Source: Streptomyces zhihengii (lineage in GTDB: Bacteria; Actinomycetota; Actinomycetes; Streptomycetales; Streptomycetaceae). From it: a stretch of DNA of 64,000 nt. Position numbers and translations under genes: made by a program. The stretch spans positions 1,862,501-1,926,500 of the forward strand of contig NZ_JAFEJA010000002.1 in the NCBI RefSeq assembly GCF_016919245.1, given 5' to 3'. Shown one piece after another: positions 17,901 to 25,512 of this stretch (position 1 is the stretch's first letter; each line of letters opens with the position of its first letter). The notes under the pieces were generated by a model, which saw only the letters and a program-made list of their open reading frames with translations, was not told the DNA's origin and made no database searches.

Positions 17901-20839
17901 TCGGCCTCTACCACCCGGCCCAAGCGGAGGCACTTCAGGCGAGCATCGGACCGCGGGTCGGCGTGGAGGGCTACCTGGACGTCATCGCGACGGCGCGAGC
18001 GGCCGAAACCCGCCCGCTGGAGCAGCGGCCTGTCGCCGGCGCACCCATGGGTACCGCCCTGACCGAGGCCCAGCTGAGCGCTCTGCGCGGAATCCAGGAC
18101 GGGACGCCGCACACTCACCTGCTGTTCAGCGACAACGACGCCTCCGGCCAGCGCGTCCTCCTCAACAACTGGGACCTCCTGCTGACGACGCCGGGAACGA
18201 CCGAGGTTACTCGGGCCGCGGACGCGAAGGACGCCGCCGATCTGTGGGAAGCGGGTGTCATGGCTGGCACCGGCGGGGCCGAGCCGGTCCTCCGCGCTCT
18301 GGAACAGCGGCAGCCTCTCCTCGATGCGGCTGTCGAAGCCCAGCTGATGGACTTCGCCGACGCCACGGAACGCGCCCATCACACGTTCGCGGCAGGCGCC
18401 TTCAACGCCCGCAGTCGTGCGGCAGCCGCCTTGGCGGCCCACCTCATCCACGCCGATGCGCAGCACCGCGCGCCTCGAGATGACCACGAACTCCAGCGGG
18501 CAGCTCTCACCTGGGCGAAACGGCTTCATCAGTCTTGGCAACTGCCCGGTCACCTGATTGCCACCGCCGTCCTGCTCGGCCCCGGCACCCACGACGACGA
18601 CCACCACAACGCCGTCTACGAGCAGGCACTCGACCTGCTGGCCGCCGACCCCGACGCCTACTTCGCGGACGACCAGTACGTCCTGTCGCGCAGCTCCGCC
18701 ATCCTCTCCGCCCTACACCAGCCGACCACACCGACGGCCCGCGGCTCGGCCTCGACCGCCGGAGCAACCGGGACCGGCCAGTGGCCTGCCGGCACCAACA
18801 GGCCCGCCGCCGCCGTACCCGCTTCCGCCACGCGGACTGTTGGGCCCGCAGCATTCACCATGAGCCTCCAGGGCCCCGAACCCTCCGCCACCCTGACCGA
18901 GACCACCGACCGCACCGCCGCCGCCTACAGCCTCCACGTAGCCGTCTACGACCGCCTCGGCCACCACGCGACCGAGGACGAGAGCCCGGGACACCTCGCC
19001 AAGCCGCTGCCTCTCGGCAGCCTGCACGGGGTTCCCCTGGCCACGTCAGGCGCCGACCAGCGGACCGAAGACCCCAGCATCGTGGTGTGGCTCGGCAGCG
19101 ACTCCGTGCGCCTGTCCTACGGCCGCTTCACGGCCATGACCCCGACGGAATTCCTTGCCGCTGTCGAATGGCGCGCCGCAGTCGCCGCCGGTGGCATCGG
19201 CGCGCCGCTGAGCCGCACCTGGCGCGAAGCCGTGCGCACGATCCTGCCCCGCTCCCTCCCGCACACCCCGAACGCCGCCGGTTTCGCCGCCCTCCTCGAC
19301 ACCATCGCCGCATCAGCCGAAGGCCGCACCCGCGAGACGCGGCGCCGCGCCCGACAGGCCGTAGACGTCTACACCGCCGGGTATCCGGACTTGGCCTTGG
19401 ACCACCTGGCGACCGGCGGTCACACCTGGGCGCTGGGCAACGACGGCAGGTGGGCGCAGATACCCGTCGTAGCCCAGCCCAGCTGGGATGACGTCAGCGA
19501 GGGCCTTGCCCAGGAAGCGGACGTCTTGAGGCAGCTCCGTCAGGAAGCGGCCGACCTCCCCTTCAGCGAACCGACGGCGGCGGAACCGCCGGTCGCAGCC
19601 GACCTCACCCTCGCCCACCACAGCGCACACGAAGCCATGGCGGTCCTGCGTCCCTTCTCCATCGGCCTGCCCGGAACGGTCTATGAACGGATCACCGACC
19701 TCGTCGCTCAGATGGACTCCTGCGTGCCGGCGGCCCGCAGGCTGCGCGGATCCGATGGCGCGCGGCTCATGGGGCGGGTCAAGACCAGCCTGGTGCGTGC
19801 CCTGGAAGGACTCGCGACCGTGGCGGACAAGATCCGCTTGAGCGGGCTGGCAGACCGGCTGGAACGCGCCGTAGTTCGCCTGCGAGGACAGAACGGCCAG
19901 CCCCAGGCGGAGAGAGCCGTCCGCGCCGACCGCCGCTTGCAGGACCTCAGCCACACCGAGCGCGACCTGGAACGCCGCATGGCCACACCCGGGACCACGA
20001 TGCACGCCATCGGCGAACTGCAGGAGCAGTGGATCATCAACCGGGCCCGATGGCGCGCACGGTACGAACAGATTACCGGCCAGGCACCCTCGACGAACTT
20101 CCTGCCCGACAACGGACTGATCGCCGGTGCGCCACCCATCCCCAACCCCGTTACCGGTCACGACCTGCTGATCACCCGCCTCCGCAACCGAGTAGCCGAG
20201 GAACGCGACGTCGACCCCCACACCGGGGAGATGAGCGACCCCTGGAACCCCACCGCAGACCTGCTCACCGGAGTGGCCTGGGCTTACCAGCAACGTTTGA
20301 TCGGCGGCGTCCCCGCCGGCCCCGACCCGGAAGGCCCCGCACCCCCTGAGCAGCTTCGCCAGGCGGCGCTGGTCGTCACGGCCCGCCGGGAGGCTTCCCC
20401 GCTGACGCTGCGGCGTGCCATGGGCGTCTCGGCAGAGCGGGCCGATCGCCTCCTCGACCGGCTGGAGGCACAGCAGGTCCTCGGCCCCTACAGGCCGGAC
20501 GCAACGCGAACCGTCCTGGCCGACAGCGGCGACATCGACGCCCTTCTGACCCGACCGCACCGCCCTGTCGCATCCCGTCCGTCTGCGGCAGTGCCGCTGC
20601 CGAGCACACCCCCCATGGAGGCACAGGAAGCCAGCACGACAGACCTCAACGACCGCAGGGCAGACATCGACGGGGTCGTCACCAAGTTTCTTGCCGAGCA
20701 AGCTGCGCGAACCGCGGGCCAGCCGGACGACCTGACCGACCAGGCTGCCCCGGCGAGCCGGCCCCGTGCGCGCCACGAGGCCCAGGCCAACGCGCTCAGC
20801 ACCAGGCAGACGACCCAGCTCAGCCCGAGCCAGCTCTGA
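11984..20839 (+). CDS. Giant DnaG/TOPRIM primase-like protein (2951 aa)
   Basis: The GTG start at 11984 is preceded by GAGGTG at 11973-11978. The catalytic core is at about residues 1820-2110 and resembles bacterial DnaG: a GVGYAPS segment (about 1866), FADRIMFPI, GFGGR, a KYLNT block, the TOPRIM glutamate in GVEGYLDV (about 1995) and the acidic DND motif in FSDNDASG (2050-2052). No CHC2 zinc finger is recognisable, although much longer N-terminal sequence is present. Residues 1-360 hold degenerate Trp/Pro repeats. The C-terminus (about 2790-2847) resembles the gamma winged helix of FtsK. The next gene starts 12 bp downstream and is similar to this protein's C-terminal third. Likely makes primers during plasmid or transfer replication; the remaining 1500 residues are unassigned. 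Confidence 0.8.
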   Translation: MTTDREEGYPGESAGPWEQTDGDPPAWGEPATGWGGHRLTSGLADPAATASDGAEQTAGWTSVDEPPRPLHLPATWDGVHLTSGLLDPEPGTGGASPEEGQEHSGSGATAWADEAPAALGNAPSTRAWLLADVPPAMGDAGPASLPSPASGVTETDALATSGSASGTVGVVPIWEAVDVTSALHSAHATFTPNEAPSASPEETIGGWVADGLPSALGPVDTPRTPGTVLESGGAESEAAPADAAGRSGREAGSETQPAQWASAWNAEEAPPALAEATLPWTGFDRLPSGLPGSAAQTGSLPSVRTADGFREVPAAEGAQELQLVQAWEEEAPAAFESIPAAWRAAAGLPSGLGLPGKAKPQRPQVAARVLAGPEGHPADDAAAPQEVQATATRSWRPGEARRAPMNGRPDGTDGDARGDPAPAAQNADESKAEHQARDRRDKSPSAAAFTDPGAVEVWDSEGGGSKELWEAVRVAGDMTALRADIDVRVETELRAETGMDADNRERLELVRVHASMVVPPLGWSRQLADVMRIAVDGRLIVDGDGVFRQRPTGGGAGRRVSNARVQLLKEASFLTLPGGESSEGEVRPTVQGDQALFLADLYPDGLHADDTAAYEARLKASRRPWRSSDENKGVARRLPPLERWAMRWPEDRRPQRLSESEHADAVFALAVVAYRDLDAVVTRLWKPGIKPRDLAGIGNRLTAAEQKVGQDRGGAATDLRAARALAERYAASIEGDPRAEEANTWIRRLSERIDQYVAHWPGADVPPRTEETAALTSPREDGQRALLSESAEPTRDGRPEVPAADSQSATSAPAPAAPEQPSEAPRPPAAPSTAKTMPVTLPGTHPSVAPDPLGGSSDVTLTQDPVPAGRFHQFSYTWTATVAGGHEGTYSVTGDCQGKVRNGIPDHTTYRVHYAHGFADGQDEEGQVWALGLATTLKGAAEYISAHWTRAQTGNHRAEAQQDYYASGLWLLPAVGKDEYLVYRPDGSWELTSGEGDVYEVRYEAATRAGSLEVRHEGQLVGVTTERYERKWPQMLALVRDHSAHQAAKPTAAVSSPEVLADDPERDVSPDTDADRAVTVGHLSSAETATPDVAAPSGKDPEALFDLVEPDGERVGEGTYTAPQNGPEGPVETPMAQPAAPAARDDLGTASPGGDAVEESARFDGTSLPPAVTTPGSRRQAQAPSRSGFEAQDDVGVQRDEARPEAPGGPEPVRDDTSREAAAPTGDEDRQSPIGEPAAAAKPSPPHAVQTDSVEGSAAELTAPEAAEQADAGPLDADAVVRSLGEVGAYANQAVYEGAYEALLASLDEHRDWLTEEAAAAAAADALLTTRGVALPALTALLALDVAARSAEGRGEAHAALAEQLRHHIRCTQLTMSKIVVGQATRTTDLARLRELHVVAFEGQFIGFRQATAAGEMEVGQYLEHRADQIKEQSTGPADTGEVGAETVEEDVTVDEGDEVGLPALELPAGAGVFFSHAEAAPHLHARAVELVRSPPGTSGELAYLDGRPVYVMVTEPADATLPGLRALLLGQSTGADARTVHISAEELAALEPARFMAAMTVWMAADDDGARPLLDYEQGMGGVQEAPGPVAAETPAPLSSVPPDPMSPAADAVQPESAQTPVELMPAAGSLPLSGKGTAPMTTSEPDPDPSRRPQSMARVAGGPTTVTRSVARSAEGDEHQLITAPRAPVAVPRPPAVAAPAAVPVRQEELGAADRLAGLARQALASLGSSREVTATMAAPDHVLVTVEATGDSGRDHYLSAGLEQALHAAITRQPDRSLDRLRVEVQHAHTGQTLLPANGSATSAVDAAVPRARLIAVTAEAARIFAARLRTDPNAELARTYLHEGDVAAGIQGRQLPPEIQATWGVGYAPSDRNAGRWDVLARELLRAGFSEDDIVESGLAKRSSKETLYDAFADRIMFPIHNQVGEIVGFGGRRIDRPGETESQSRDRGGPKYLNTRETAIFHKGELVFGLYHPAQAEALQASIGPRVGVEGYLDVIATARAAETRPLEQRPVAGAPMGTALTEAQLSALRGIQDGTPHTHLLFSDNDASGQRVLLNNWDLLLTTPGTTEVTRAADAKDAADLWEAGVMAGTGGAEPVLRALEQRQPLLDAAVEAQLMDFADATERAHHTFAAGAFNARSRAAAALAAHLIHADAQHRAPRDDHELQRAALTWAKRLHQSWQLPGHLIATAVLLGPGTHDDDHHNAVYEQALDLLAADPDAYFADDQYVLSRSSAILSALHQPTTPTARGSASTAGATGTGQWPAGTNRPAAAVPASATRTVGPAAFTMSLQGPEPSATLTETTDRTAAAYSLHVAVYDRLGHHATEDESPGHLAKPLPLGSLHGVPLATSGADQRTEDPSIVVWLGSDSVRLSYGRFTAMTPTEFLAAVEWRAAVAAGGIGAPLSRTWREAVRTILPRSLPHTPNAAGFAALLDTIAASAEGRTRETRRRARQAVDVYTAGYPDLALDHLATGGHTWALGNDGRWAQIPVVAQPSWDDVSEGLAQEADVLRQLRQEAADLPFSEPTAAEPPVAADLTLAHHSAHEAMAVLRPFSIGLPGTVYERITDLVAQMDSCVPAARRLRGSDGARLMGRVKTSLVRALEGLATVADKIRLSGLADRLERAVVRLRGQNGQPQAERAVRADRRLQDLSHTERDLERRMATPGTTMHAIGELQEQWIINRARWRARYEQITGQAPSTNFLPDNGLIAGAPPIPNPVTGHDLLITRLRNRVAEERDVDPHTGEMSDPWNPTADLLTGVAWAYQQRLIGGVPAGPDPEGPAPPEQLRQAALVVTARREASPLTLRRAMGVSAERADRLLDRLEAQQVLGPYRPDATRTVLADSGDIDALLTRPHRPVASRPSAAVPLPSTPPMEAQEASTTDLNDRRADIDGVVTKFLAEQAARTAGQPDDLTDQAAPASRPRARHEAQANALSTRQTTQLSPSQL
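12020..13050 (+). repeat. Degenerate Trp/Pro repeats at the N-terminus of the primase-like protein
   Basis: Five copies of a W-x(3-6)-(L/V)(T/P)S(G/A)L motif are readable: WGGHRLTSGL, WDGVHLTSGL, WEAVDVTSAL, WTGFDRLPSGL and WRAAAGLPSGL. They alternate with several copies of a W...(E/D)(A/V/G)PxA(L/M)-type motif such as WADEAPAALG, WNAEEAPPAL and WEEEAPAAF. The surrounding sequence is Pro, Ser, Ala and Glu rich, so the segment is probably disordered with spaced short binding motifs. Confidence 0.6.
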
Positions 20840-20851
20840 CGCGGAGACCCG

Positions 20852-23101
20852 ATGACAACTCCAGCCTTCTCCCAGACCACTCCAGACATGCTCCGACTCA
20901 CCATCCCTCAGGGAGCCACCGCGGCGGAGACAGAAGCGGAATTCGAGCGACACGCCCGCCTGCACAACCTCGGGATTGGCCTGCGCCGCGCCAGCGCCCT
21001 CGAGGAGCCACCCCCTGTCGGCCCCCGGGACCTTGCCGGTCTCGCGACCGCCATGGCCGGCGCGAACGCGGCCCAGGCCTACTTCTTCCACCAGCCCGGC
21101 TGGAGCACCATCAACGAGATCCACCAGCGTGCGTCCGAAGCCCTGCACGAACTCAACGCACGGGCGGAGCGCACCCCGCAAGCAGCCGTGCAGGCCGCTC
21201 GCATCACCTCACTCGCCGCCAGCCTGATCGCCCGGCACGCAGCCCAGATCGGCAGCTACCTCGACACCTGGAACCAGTCCACGACCCCCGGTGCCACGGC
21301 CATGCGCAACCTGACCCGAGCGGCGGAAGAACACGCGGCCCAGGCATCCGGTATCGACGACAGCCAGAAGCACGACACCCCCCGCCTGCTGCTCGCCCAC
21401 GCCTACCAACTCAACCGAGAGGTCCAACGAGCCGAGGCCGCACGGCCGGAACCACCGACCGACCCCCAACTCGACGACCCCGACGACCCTGCCATGGACA
21501 GTGCCCTCAGCCTCGGCGCCCTGTACGACCGCGGCCTCGCCGAGGCCGCCGAGCTCGGTGCCGCCCTGAGTGACATCAGCGCCCGTGCGCGACGTGTCGG
21601 GCAACGGGCAGTCCTCGACATTCGCCTCCACGGCATGATCGAGTCCTTGCAGATCCGCGGCTACGAGATGATCTCAGGGATCGCCCGCAGGCTGATGAAG
21701 CGCTACGACCATCTCGGATGGCAGAGCGCCGGCCGCCGCATCATCGCCGCGACCATATTCCACTACGCCGAGCAGCGCCTCGAACGTATCCGCGGCGCCA
21801 TCGAGCCTGATGAGTACCGGGAGTTCGGGCACTACGAAGTCGACCCACCCGACCGCTACCTGGACGCACTCCTCGACGAGAACCGAACTGTCATCGACGA
21901 GCTCAAAGCCCAGTACCTCCGCTCTGAAGACCGCAGCGACCTGCAGATGCGGTTCCTTCTCGTCCAGAGGGAACTGGCGGCCGACATGGGCAGGTTCGAA
22001 TGGGGCACACAGCCGGTCTTCCCACCCAGTCCCTACGTTGCCGGACTGCGAGCGGATGACCCCGTGGCAGCCCGCCTCGAGCTCATTGAGGCTCTACGGC
22101 GTCGTGTCGAACGCGATCCCTATCACCGCGACGCGAGCTTCTTCAACCAGGTCAAGGACAGCCTTGCCAAGGAGATAGCCGGCCCGGACACGCTCACCCC
22201 CGAGGCAACGCAGACCGCCGTTACGTCCTCCCAGCTTCGGATGGCTGCACTACACCTGGTGGCAGGGGAGACCGTTGTGTCCCCCCTCGCGCTGAGCAGC
22301 GCTCCGGAGCTCAACCTCACCCACGCCGAGGCCGAGCGAATTCTCCACGAGCTGCAGAACCTCGACGTCGTAGGTCCCCCCAACGGGCTCGAGCCCCGCC
22401 AACTGCTCGCGACCACCCCGGCCCAGTTGCCAGCAGCCCTGACAGGGCCCGAGCCCAGCCCGGTCGTCCCCCCGCAGGCGCCCGCACAGTCGCCAGCGAC
22501 CGAGCCACCTCCATCAGCCACGCCCCAGGACGACGAAGTCATCCAGGTTGCTGACGACCAGCTGAAGAGAGCAGCCGTCTCCGCTGCTGCCAATCGTTTC
22601 GCTTCTGCTCAGCTCTTTGTGAACACCCTGGGCGTGACACCTGACGAGGGACAGGCGCTGATGGATGCCCTGCAGGAACGCAAGCTTCTCGTCCAGGGCG
22701 CCGATGGAGCTTGGGAGCCCACCTTCACGCAGGAAGGAGTCGATGCCGTTCTCGCGAGCATCTCCCAGGCTGCCAAGCCACGGCGCACTGACGGCGAGCA
22801 GCAGGCGCCGACGGCGTTGCCCCGTCGAGACCGGAGCGTAGAGCGGCCGCACTCCGGCAACCTCGCGACCCCTCGCGACCCCATTGCTCGGCCCCCGGCG
22901 GGGGAAGACCTGACACGGCTCCTGGAAGGCAGCCAGGAGCAGATTCTCCAGGCGAGCCGAGCCCTCACAGACGGGATGCAGTCTCGAGCTGCTGCTCACA
23001 GCCCGCCGAAGTCCGTCGCCAGCAAGACCCCTTTGGCGGTCGACGAAGCCCAGCAGAATGCGCGGCAGACCCGGCGGGCAATCAGCGCCGGCTTCCGCTG
23101 A
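20852..23101 (+). CDS. Primase-partner protein with FtsK-gamma-like winged helices (749 aa)
   Basis: The ATG at 20852 lies 12 bp after the primase-like gene with GCGGAGA upstream, so the two are almost certainly co-transcribed. The first 430 residues are mainly helical. Two segments resemble the FtsK gamma winged-helix pattern: residues about 461-520, ending in LQNLDVVGPPNGLEPRQLL, and about 569-635, with TPDEGQALMDALQERKLL. The order of blocks parallels the C-terminal third of the preceding protein, so this may be a duplicated and separated paralogous module. FtsK gamma domains recognise DNA sequence, so a DNA-recognition role is possible. Exact function is unknown. Confidence 0.7.
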   Translation: MTTPAFSQTTPDMLRLTIPQGATAAETEAEFERHARLHNLGIGLRRASALEEPPPVGPRDLAGLATAMAGANAAQAYFFHQPGWSTINEIHQRASEALHELNARAERTPQAAVQAARITSLAASLIARHAAQIGSYLDTWNQSTTPGATAMRNLTRAAEEHAAQASGIDDSQKHDTPRLLLAHAYQLNREVQRAEAARPEPPTDPQLDDPDDPAMDSALSLGALYDRGLAEAAELGAALSDISARARRVGQRAVLDIRLHGMIESLQIRGYEMISGIARRLMKRYDHLGWQSAGRRIIAATIFHYAEQRLERIRGAIEPDEYREFGHYEVDPPDRYLDALLDENRTVIDELKAQYLRSEDRSDLQMRFLLVQRELAADMGRFEWGTQPVFPPSPYVAGLRADDPVAARLELIEALRRRVERDPYHRDASFFNQVKDSLAKEIAGPDTLTPEATQTAVTSSQLRMAALHLVAGETVVSPLALSSAPELNLTHAEAERILHELQNLDVVGPPNGLEPRQLLATTPAQLPAALTGPEPSPVVPPQAPAQSPATEPPPSATPQDDEVIQVADDQLKRAAVSAAANRFASAQLFVNTLGVTPDEGQALMDALQERKLLVQGADGAWEPTFTQEGVDAVLASISQAAKPRRTDGEQQAPTALPRRDRSVERPHSGNLATPRDPIARPPAGEDLTRLLEGSQEQILQASRALTDGMQSRAAAHSPPKSVASKTPLAVDEAQQNARQTRRAISAGFR

Positions 23102-23134
23102 CGCCGAGGTCGCAACTACTCAAGAGGAGAAGTC

Positions 23135-23335
23135 ATGGAGAGCCAAGAGCACACCGACCGATTGCGGGAACTTCGAGAGCAGGAGGAGGAACGCCGCAGG
23201 CAGAGGACCGCTTTGGTGCATCGTGCATCCCAGTCGCGGCAGTCCCAGGACGAGGCTCACGCCGCAACCCCGTCTCACTGCCGTGATCAACACTACGCAG
23301 AGCTGCACAGGTATTCGCACCGCGGGATCCGGTAG
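23135..23335 (+). CDS. Small charged protein (66 aa)
   Basis: ATG at 23135 follows a strong AAGAGGAGAAG ribosome site, 33 bp after the preceding stop. The N-terminus (RLRELREQEEERRRQR) is a highly charged helix, probably a short coiled coil, and the C-terminus is His and Arg rich. It appears to be the last gene of the helicase/primase set. No family is recognised. A longer overlapping frame lacks a comparable ribosome site. Confidence 0.5.
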   Translation: MESQEHTDRLRELREQEEERRRQRTALVHRASQSRQSQDEAHAATPSHCRDQHYAELHRYSHRGIR

Positions 23336-23770
23336 ACAGCCGGCAGCACGCAGCGGCCTAGAAATCCCGAGTGCGCTGCATGTGATTGCCCGCACGACTG
23401 ATGTTGCTGGAGGCGGCTGGGGGCCCGTCAGGTGTGCCCGTGCACCGCATCGAAGGCCCCACCGGCGAAGAGCGTGGCTCGTCGCCCGGTGCGAAGAAGT
23501 CGCTCAGCCCTCGCGGATCGAACCCAGCGGGTTCGCGGATTCTCAGAGGTAGCTTGTGGGGAACCTGCTGCTATGGAGGGGTTGCTCAGGGATAGGGCAC
23601 GCGGGTTCGTGAGATCAGTGCCCTGTTTGCGGTTCGCTCATCTCTGCACCTTTTGTGGAAGGCTGGACGCCGGTGGAGGCATAAGCGCCATCGGCTGGTG
23701 ACGCGTGAATCAGGCCGTGCCTCCGGGTGGATGGCCGTGTCGCTGGGCTGGTCAGCAGAGGAGGGGCGCC
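23336..23770. other. Intergenic region, no supported gene
   Basis: About 435 bp between the small charged gene and the TIGR03086-family gene. Short frames here have no convincing ribosome site or homology. A small inverted repeat, CGAACCC-AGC-GGGTTCG, lies near 23519-23535; it does not fold into a complete tRNA. Confidence 0.4.
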
Positions 23771-24322
23771 GTGGCGTCTTCAGTGCCGGAGCTTTACGGG
23801 CGGATCGCTGACCGTTTTAGCGAATTGATCCGCAATTGCCCACCGGATAGGTGGGAGGATCCGTCGCCGTGTCCCGGATGGACGGCCTGGGACGTCGCGG
23901 CCCACGTGGTCTCCAATCACAGGCGGGCCATCGCCGGGCTGGACAGATCGGGCTATTCCGCGCCTGCCCGGAGCGAGGACCTGCCTCAGGCATGGGATGC
24001 GGCCTCTGAGGAGGTCAAAGCCGCCCTGCGTGATCCGGTGAAGGCTCATGTCCTTCTGGAAGAGGAGTTCGGTTCCATCACGTTCGAGGAATTCGTGAGG
24101 CGGATGGCCTGCGCCGATACCTTGATCCACGGATGGGACCTGGCGCGGGCGACCGGCCAGAACGAGGTCCTGGATCCCGGAGCCGTGGCCGTGGCGACTG
24201 AGATTCTGCAGCCGGAAGTTGGGGACATCCGGATGCCGAAGGCATTCGGCGCCAAGGTCTCTCCGGCTGCCGATGCGGACGCCCAGACCAGGCTGCTCAA
24301 TTTCCTGGGCCGACAGGTGTAG
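23771..24322 (+). CDS. TIGR03086-family (mycothiol-dependent maleylpyruvate isomerase-like) protein
   Basis: Starts at GTG 23771, with GAGGAGGGG six bases upstream; an upstream in-frame GTG at 23705 lacks such a site. The product is 183 aa. The WEDPSPCPGWTAWDVAAHVV segment and the DTLIHGWDLARATG segment are typical of the DinB-like four-helix family of actinobacterial TIGR03086 proteins, whose conserved histidines bind a divalent metal. Members often use mycothiol, but the substrate of this one is not predictable. It stands alone. Confidence 0.75.
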   Translation: MASSVPELYGRIADRFSELIRNCPPDRWEDPSPCPGWTAWDVAAHVVSNHRRAIAGLDRSGYSAPARSEDLPQAWDAASEEVKAALRDPVKAHVLLEEEFGSITFEEFVRRMACADTLIHGWDLARATGQNEVLDPGAVAVATEILQPEVGDIRMPKAFGAKVSPAADADAQTRLLNFLGRQV

Positions 24323-24357
24323 CCGGGCCGGCGGTTCCCGGGATGGCGGTGCTTCCC

Positions 24358-24450
24358 TCACGCCTGCGCCGGGTCGATGGTGAAGAGCTCGGGGTGGGCG
24401 GTGCGGCCGTAGAGGCTCGCGGTGTAGGAGGTGATCCCGAACAAGCACAT
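24358..24450 (-). pseudogene. Possible C-terminal scrap of a lost gene (30 codons)
   Basis: A short minus-strand frame with ATG at 24450 reads FGITSYTASLYGRTAHPELF near its end before a TGA stop. The composition looks protein-like but no family is recognised. It sits immediately after the end of the LysR gene in the same orientation and may be a relic or a very small protein. Confidence 0.2.
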
Positions 24451-24484
24451 CAGCCGTCAGGCGTACGGACGACGGGCGCTCCTT

Positions 24485-25382
24485 TCAGGCCGGGCGGGTC
24501 TGCGCCGAGAGTTCCTCCGCTCGGACGGTGATGAGCCGCCGTACGACGATGGCGGACCGGGACGGCTGACTGTCCGCGCGCTGAACCAGGCTGATCTCGA
24601 CCGGCTGGGCGTCCGCCAGCGGCAGCCACGTCAGTCCGGCCTCGGGCCTGCGGGTGTCGAAGCGGGCGAGCAGCCCGACTCCGGCCCCCTGCGCGACCAT
24701 GGTCTGCACCGTCCGAGCCGACATCGCCTCGACCGTCACCAGGCCGTCCGGCAGGTGGCGGCTGAGCCGCTGGTGCAGGACGGTGCCCGGCCTCATGGTG
24801 ACGATCGGCCAGTCACGCAGATCGCTCCAGGTGACCTTAGGGCGCCGGGTGAGCGGGTGGTCCGGCGGAGTGTGGACGCCGAGCGGTGCCGTCATCAGTG
24901 GGCGGCGGACGAGTCCGCCCGGTGGTGGTTCGTCGGGCGTGGTGACCACACCGAGGTCCAATGTCCCCGCTGAGCACCGAGCGTTCGATGTCGCCCGACG
25001 GGCCCTCCCTCACGGAGAACCGCAGTCCCGGATGCTCCGCGAGCAACCGCCCCACGACCGGGGCGACGACGGTCTCGACGGTCACCGATCCACCGCCGAT
25101 GGACACCCGGCCCTGGTACGTCCCGTTGGTGGCCAGTGCGGCTTCACGCACGGCGTCCTCGGCGGCGACAAGTCGAGTGAACGGGGCGATCAGGGCTTCT
25201 CCGGCAGGTGTCGCACGTACGCCTCCCGGGCTGCGGGTCAGCAGGACGACATCCAACTCTACTTCCAGCACCGTGAGTTGTTGTCCGATGGTGGGCTGGC
25301 TCACGCCGCAGTCTGCCGCTGCGGACCGCAGGGATCCGGTGCGCAGTGCGGCGAGGAAGTACCGGGCACGTTCCACTCGCAT
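24485..25382 (-). pseudogene. LysR-family regulator, broken by a +1 frameshift
   Basis: The first half (ATG at 25382) has a standard LysR helix-turn-helix: RYFLAALRTGSLRSAAADCG, VSQPTIGQQL, then LTRSPGGVRATPAGEAL. After the block LSGDI near 24961 the frame changes. Reading resumes in another frame as LGVVTTPDEPP and continues through a complete effector-binding domain (WPIVTMRPGTVLHQRL, GAGVGLLARF) to 24485. One extra base in the GTCC tract around 24957-24960 accounts for the break. It is divergent from the CoA-transferase gene, so it probably controlled that operon. It is either a recent pseudogene or a sequencing error. Confidence 0.8.
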
Positions 25383-25394
25383 CGGGCCAGGTTA

Positions 25395-25426
25395 GAGCCT
25401 CTGTCTATCACCGGAGCCAGAGGCTC
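25395..25426. promoter_or_regulatory. Inverted repeat in the LysR/CoA-transferase divergent promoter region
   Basis: GAGCCTCTG at 25395-25403 and CAGAGGCTC at 25418-25426 form a perfect 9-bp inverted repeat separated by 14 bp, 13 bp upstream of the LysR start. LysR proteins commonly bind such dyads between divergent genes. A second short dyad, GTGAC-GCGG-GTCAC, lies at 25460-25473. Confidence 0.5.
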
Positions 25427-25512
25427 GCGTCTTCCCGTAGCGGGAGGGCCCGCGACATCGTGACGCGGGTCACGTGCAGACGTGATGCCGATCGCCCGTG
25501 AAAGGATTTTCC

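Noticed and set aside
19313..21181. A 622-codon minus-strand frame across the primase/partner junction
   Set aside because: It crosses two well supported plus-strand genes in antisense and lacks any motif or ribosome site.
23519..23535. tRNA-like CGAACCC/GGGTTCG stem as a tRNA gene or att site
   Set aside because: Only one arm is present; no acceptor, D or anticodon arms fold around it.
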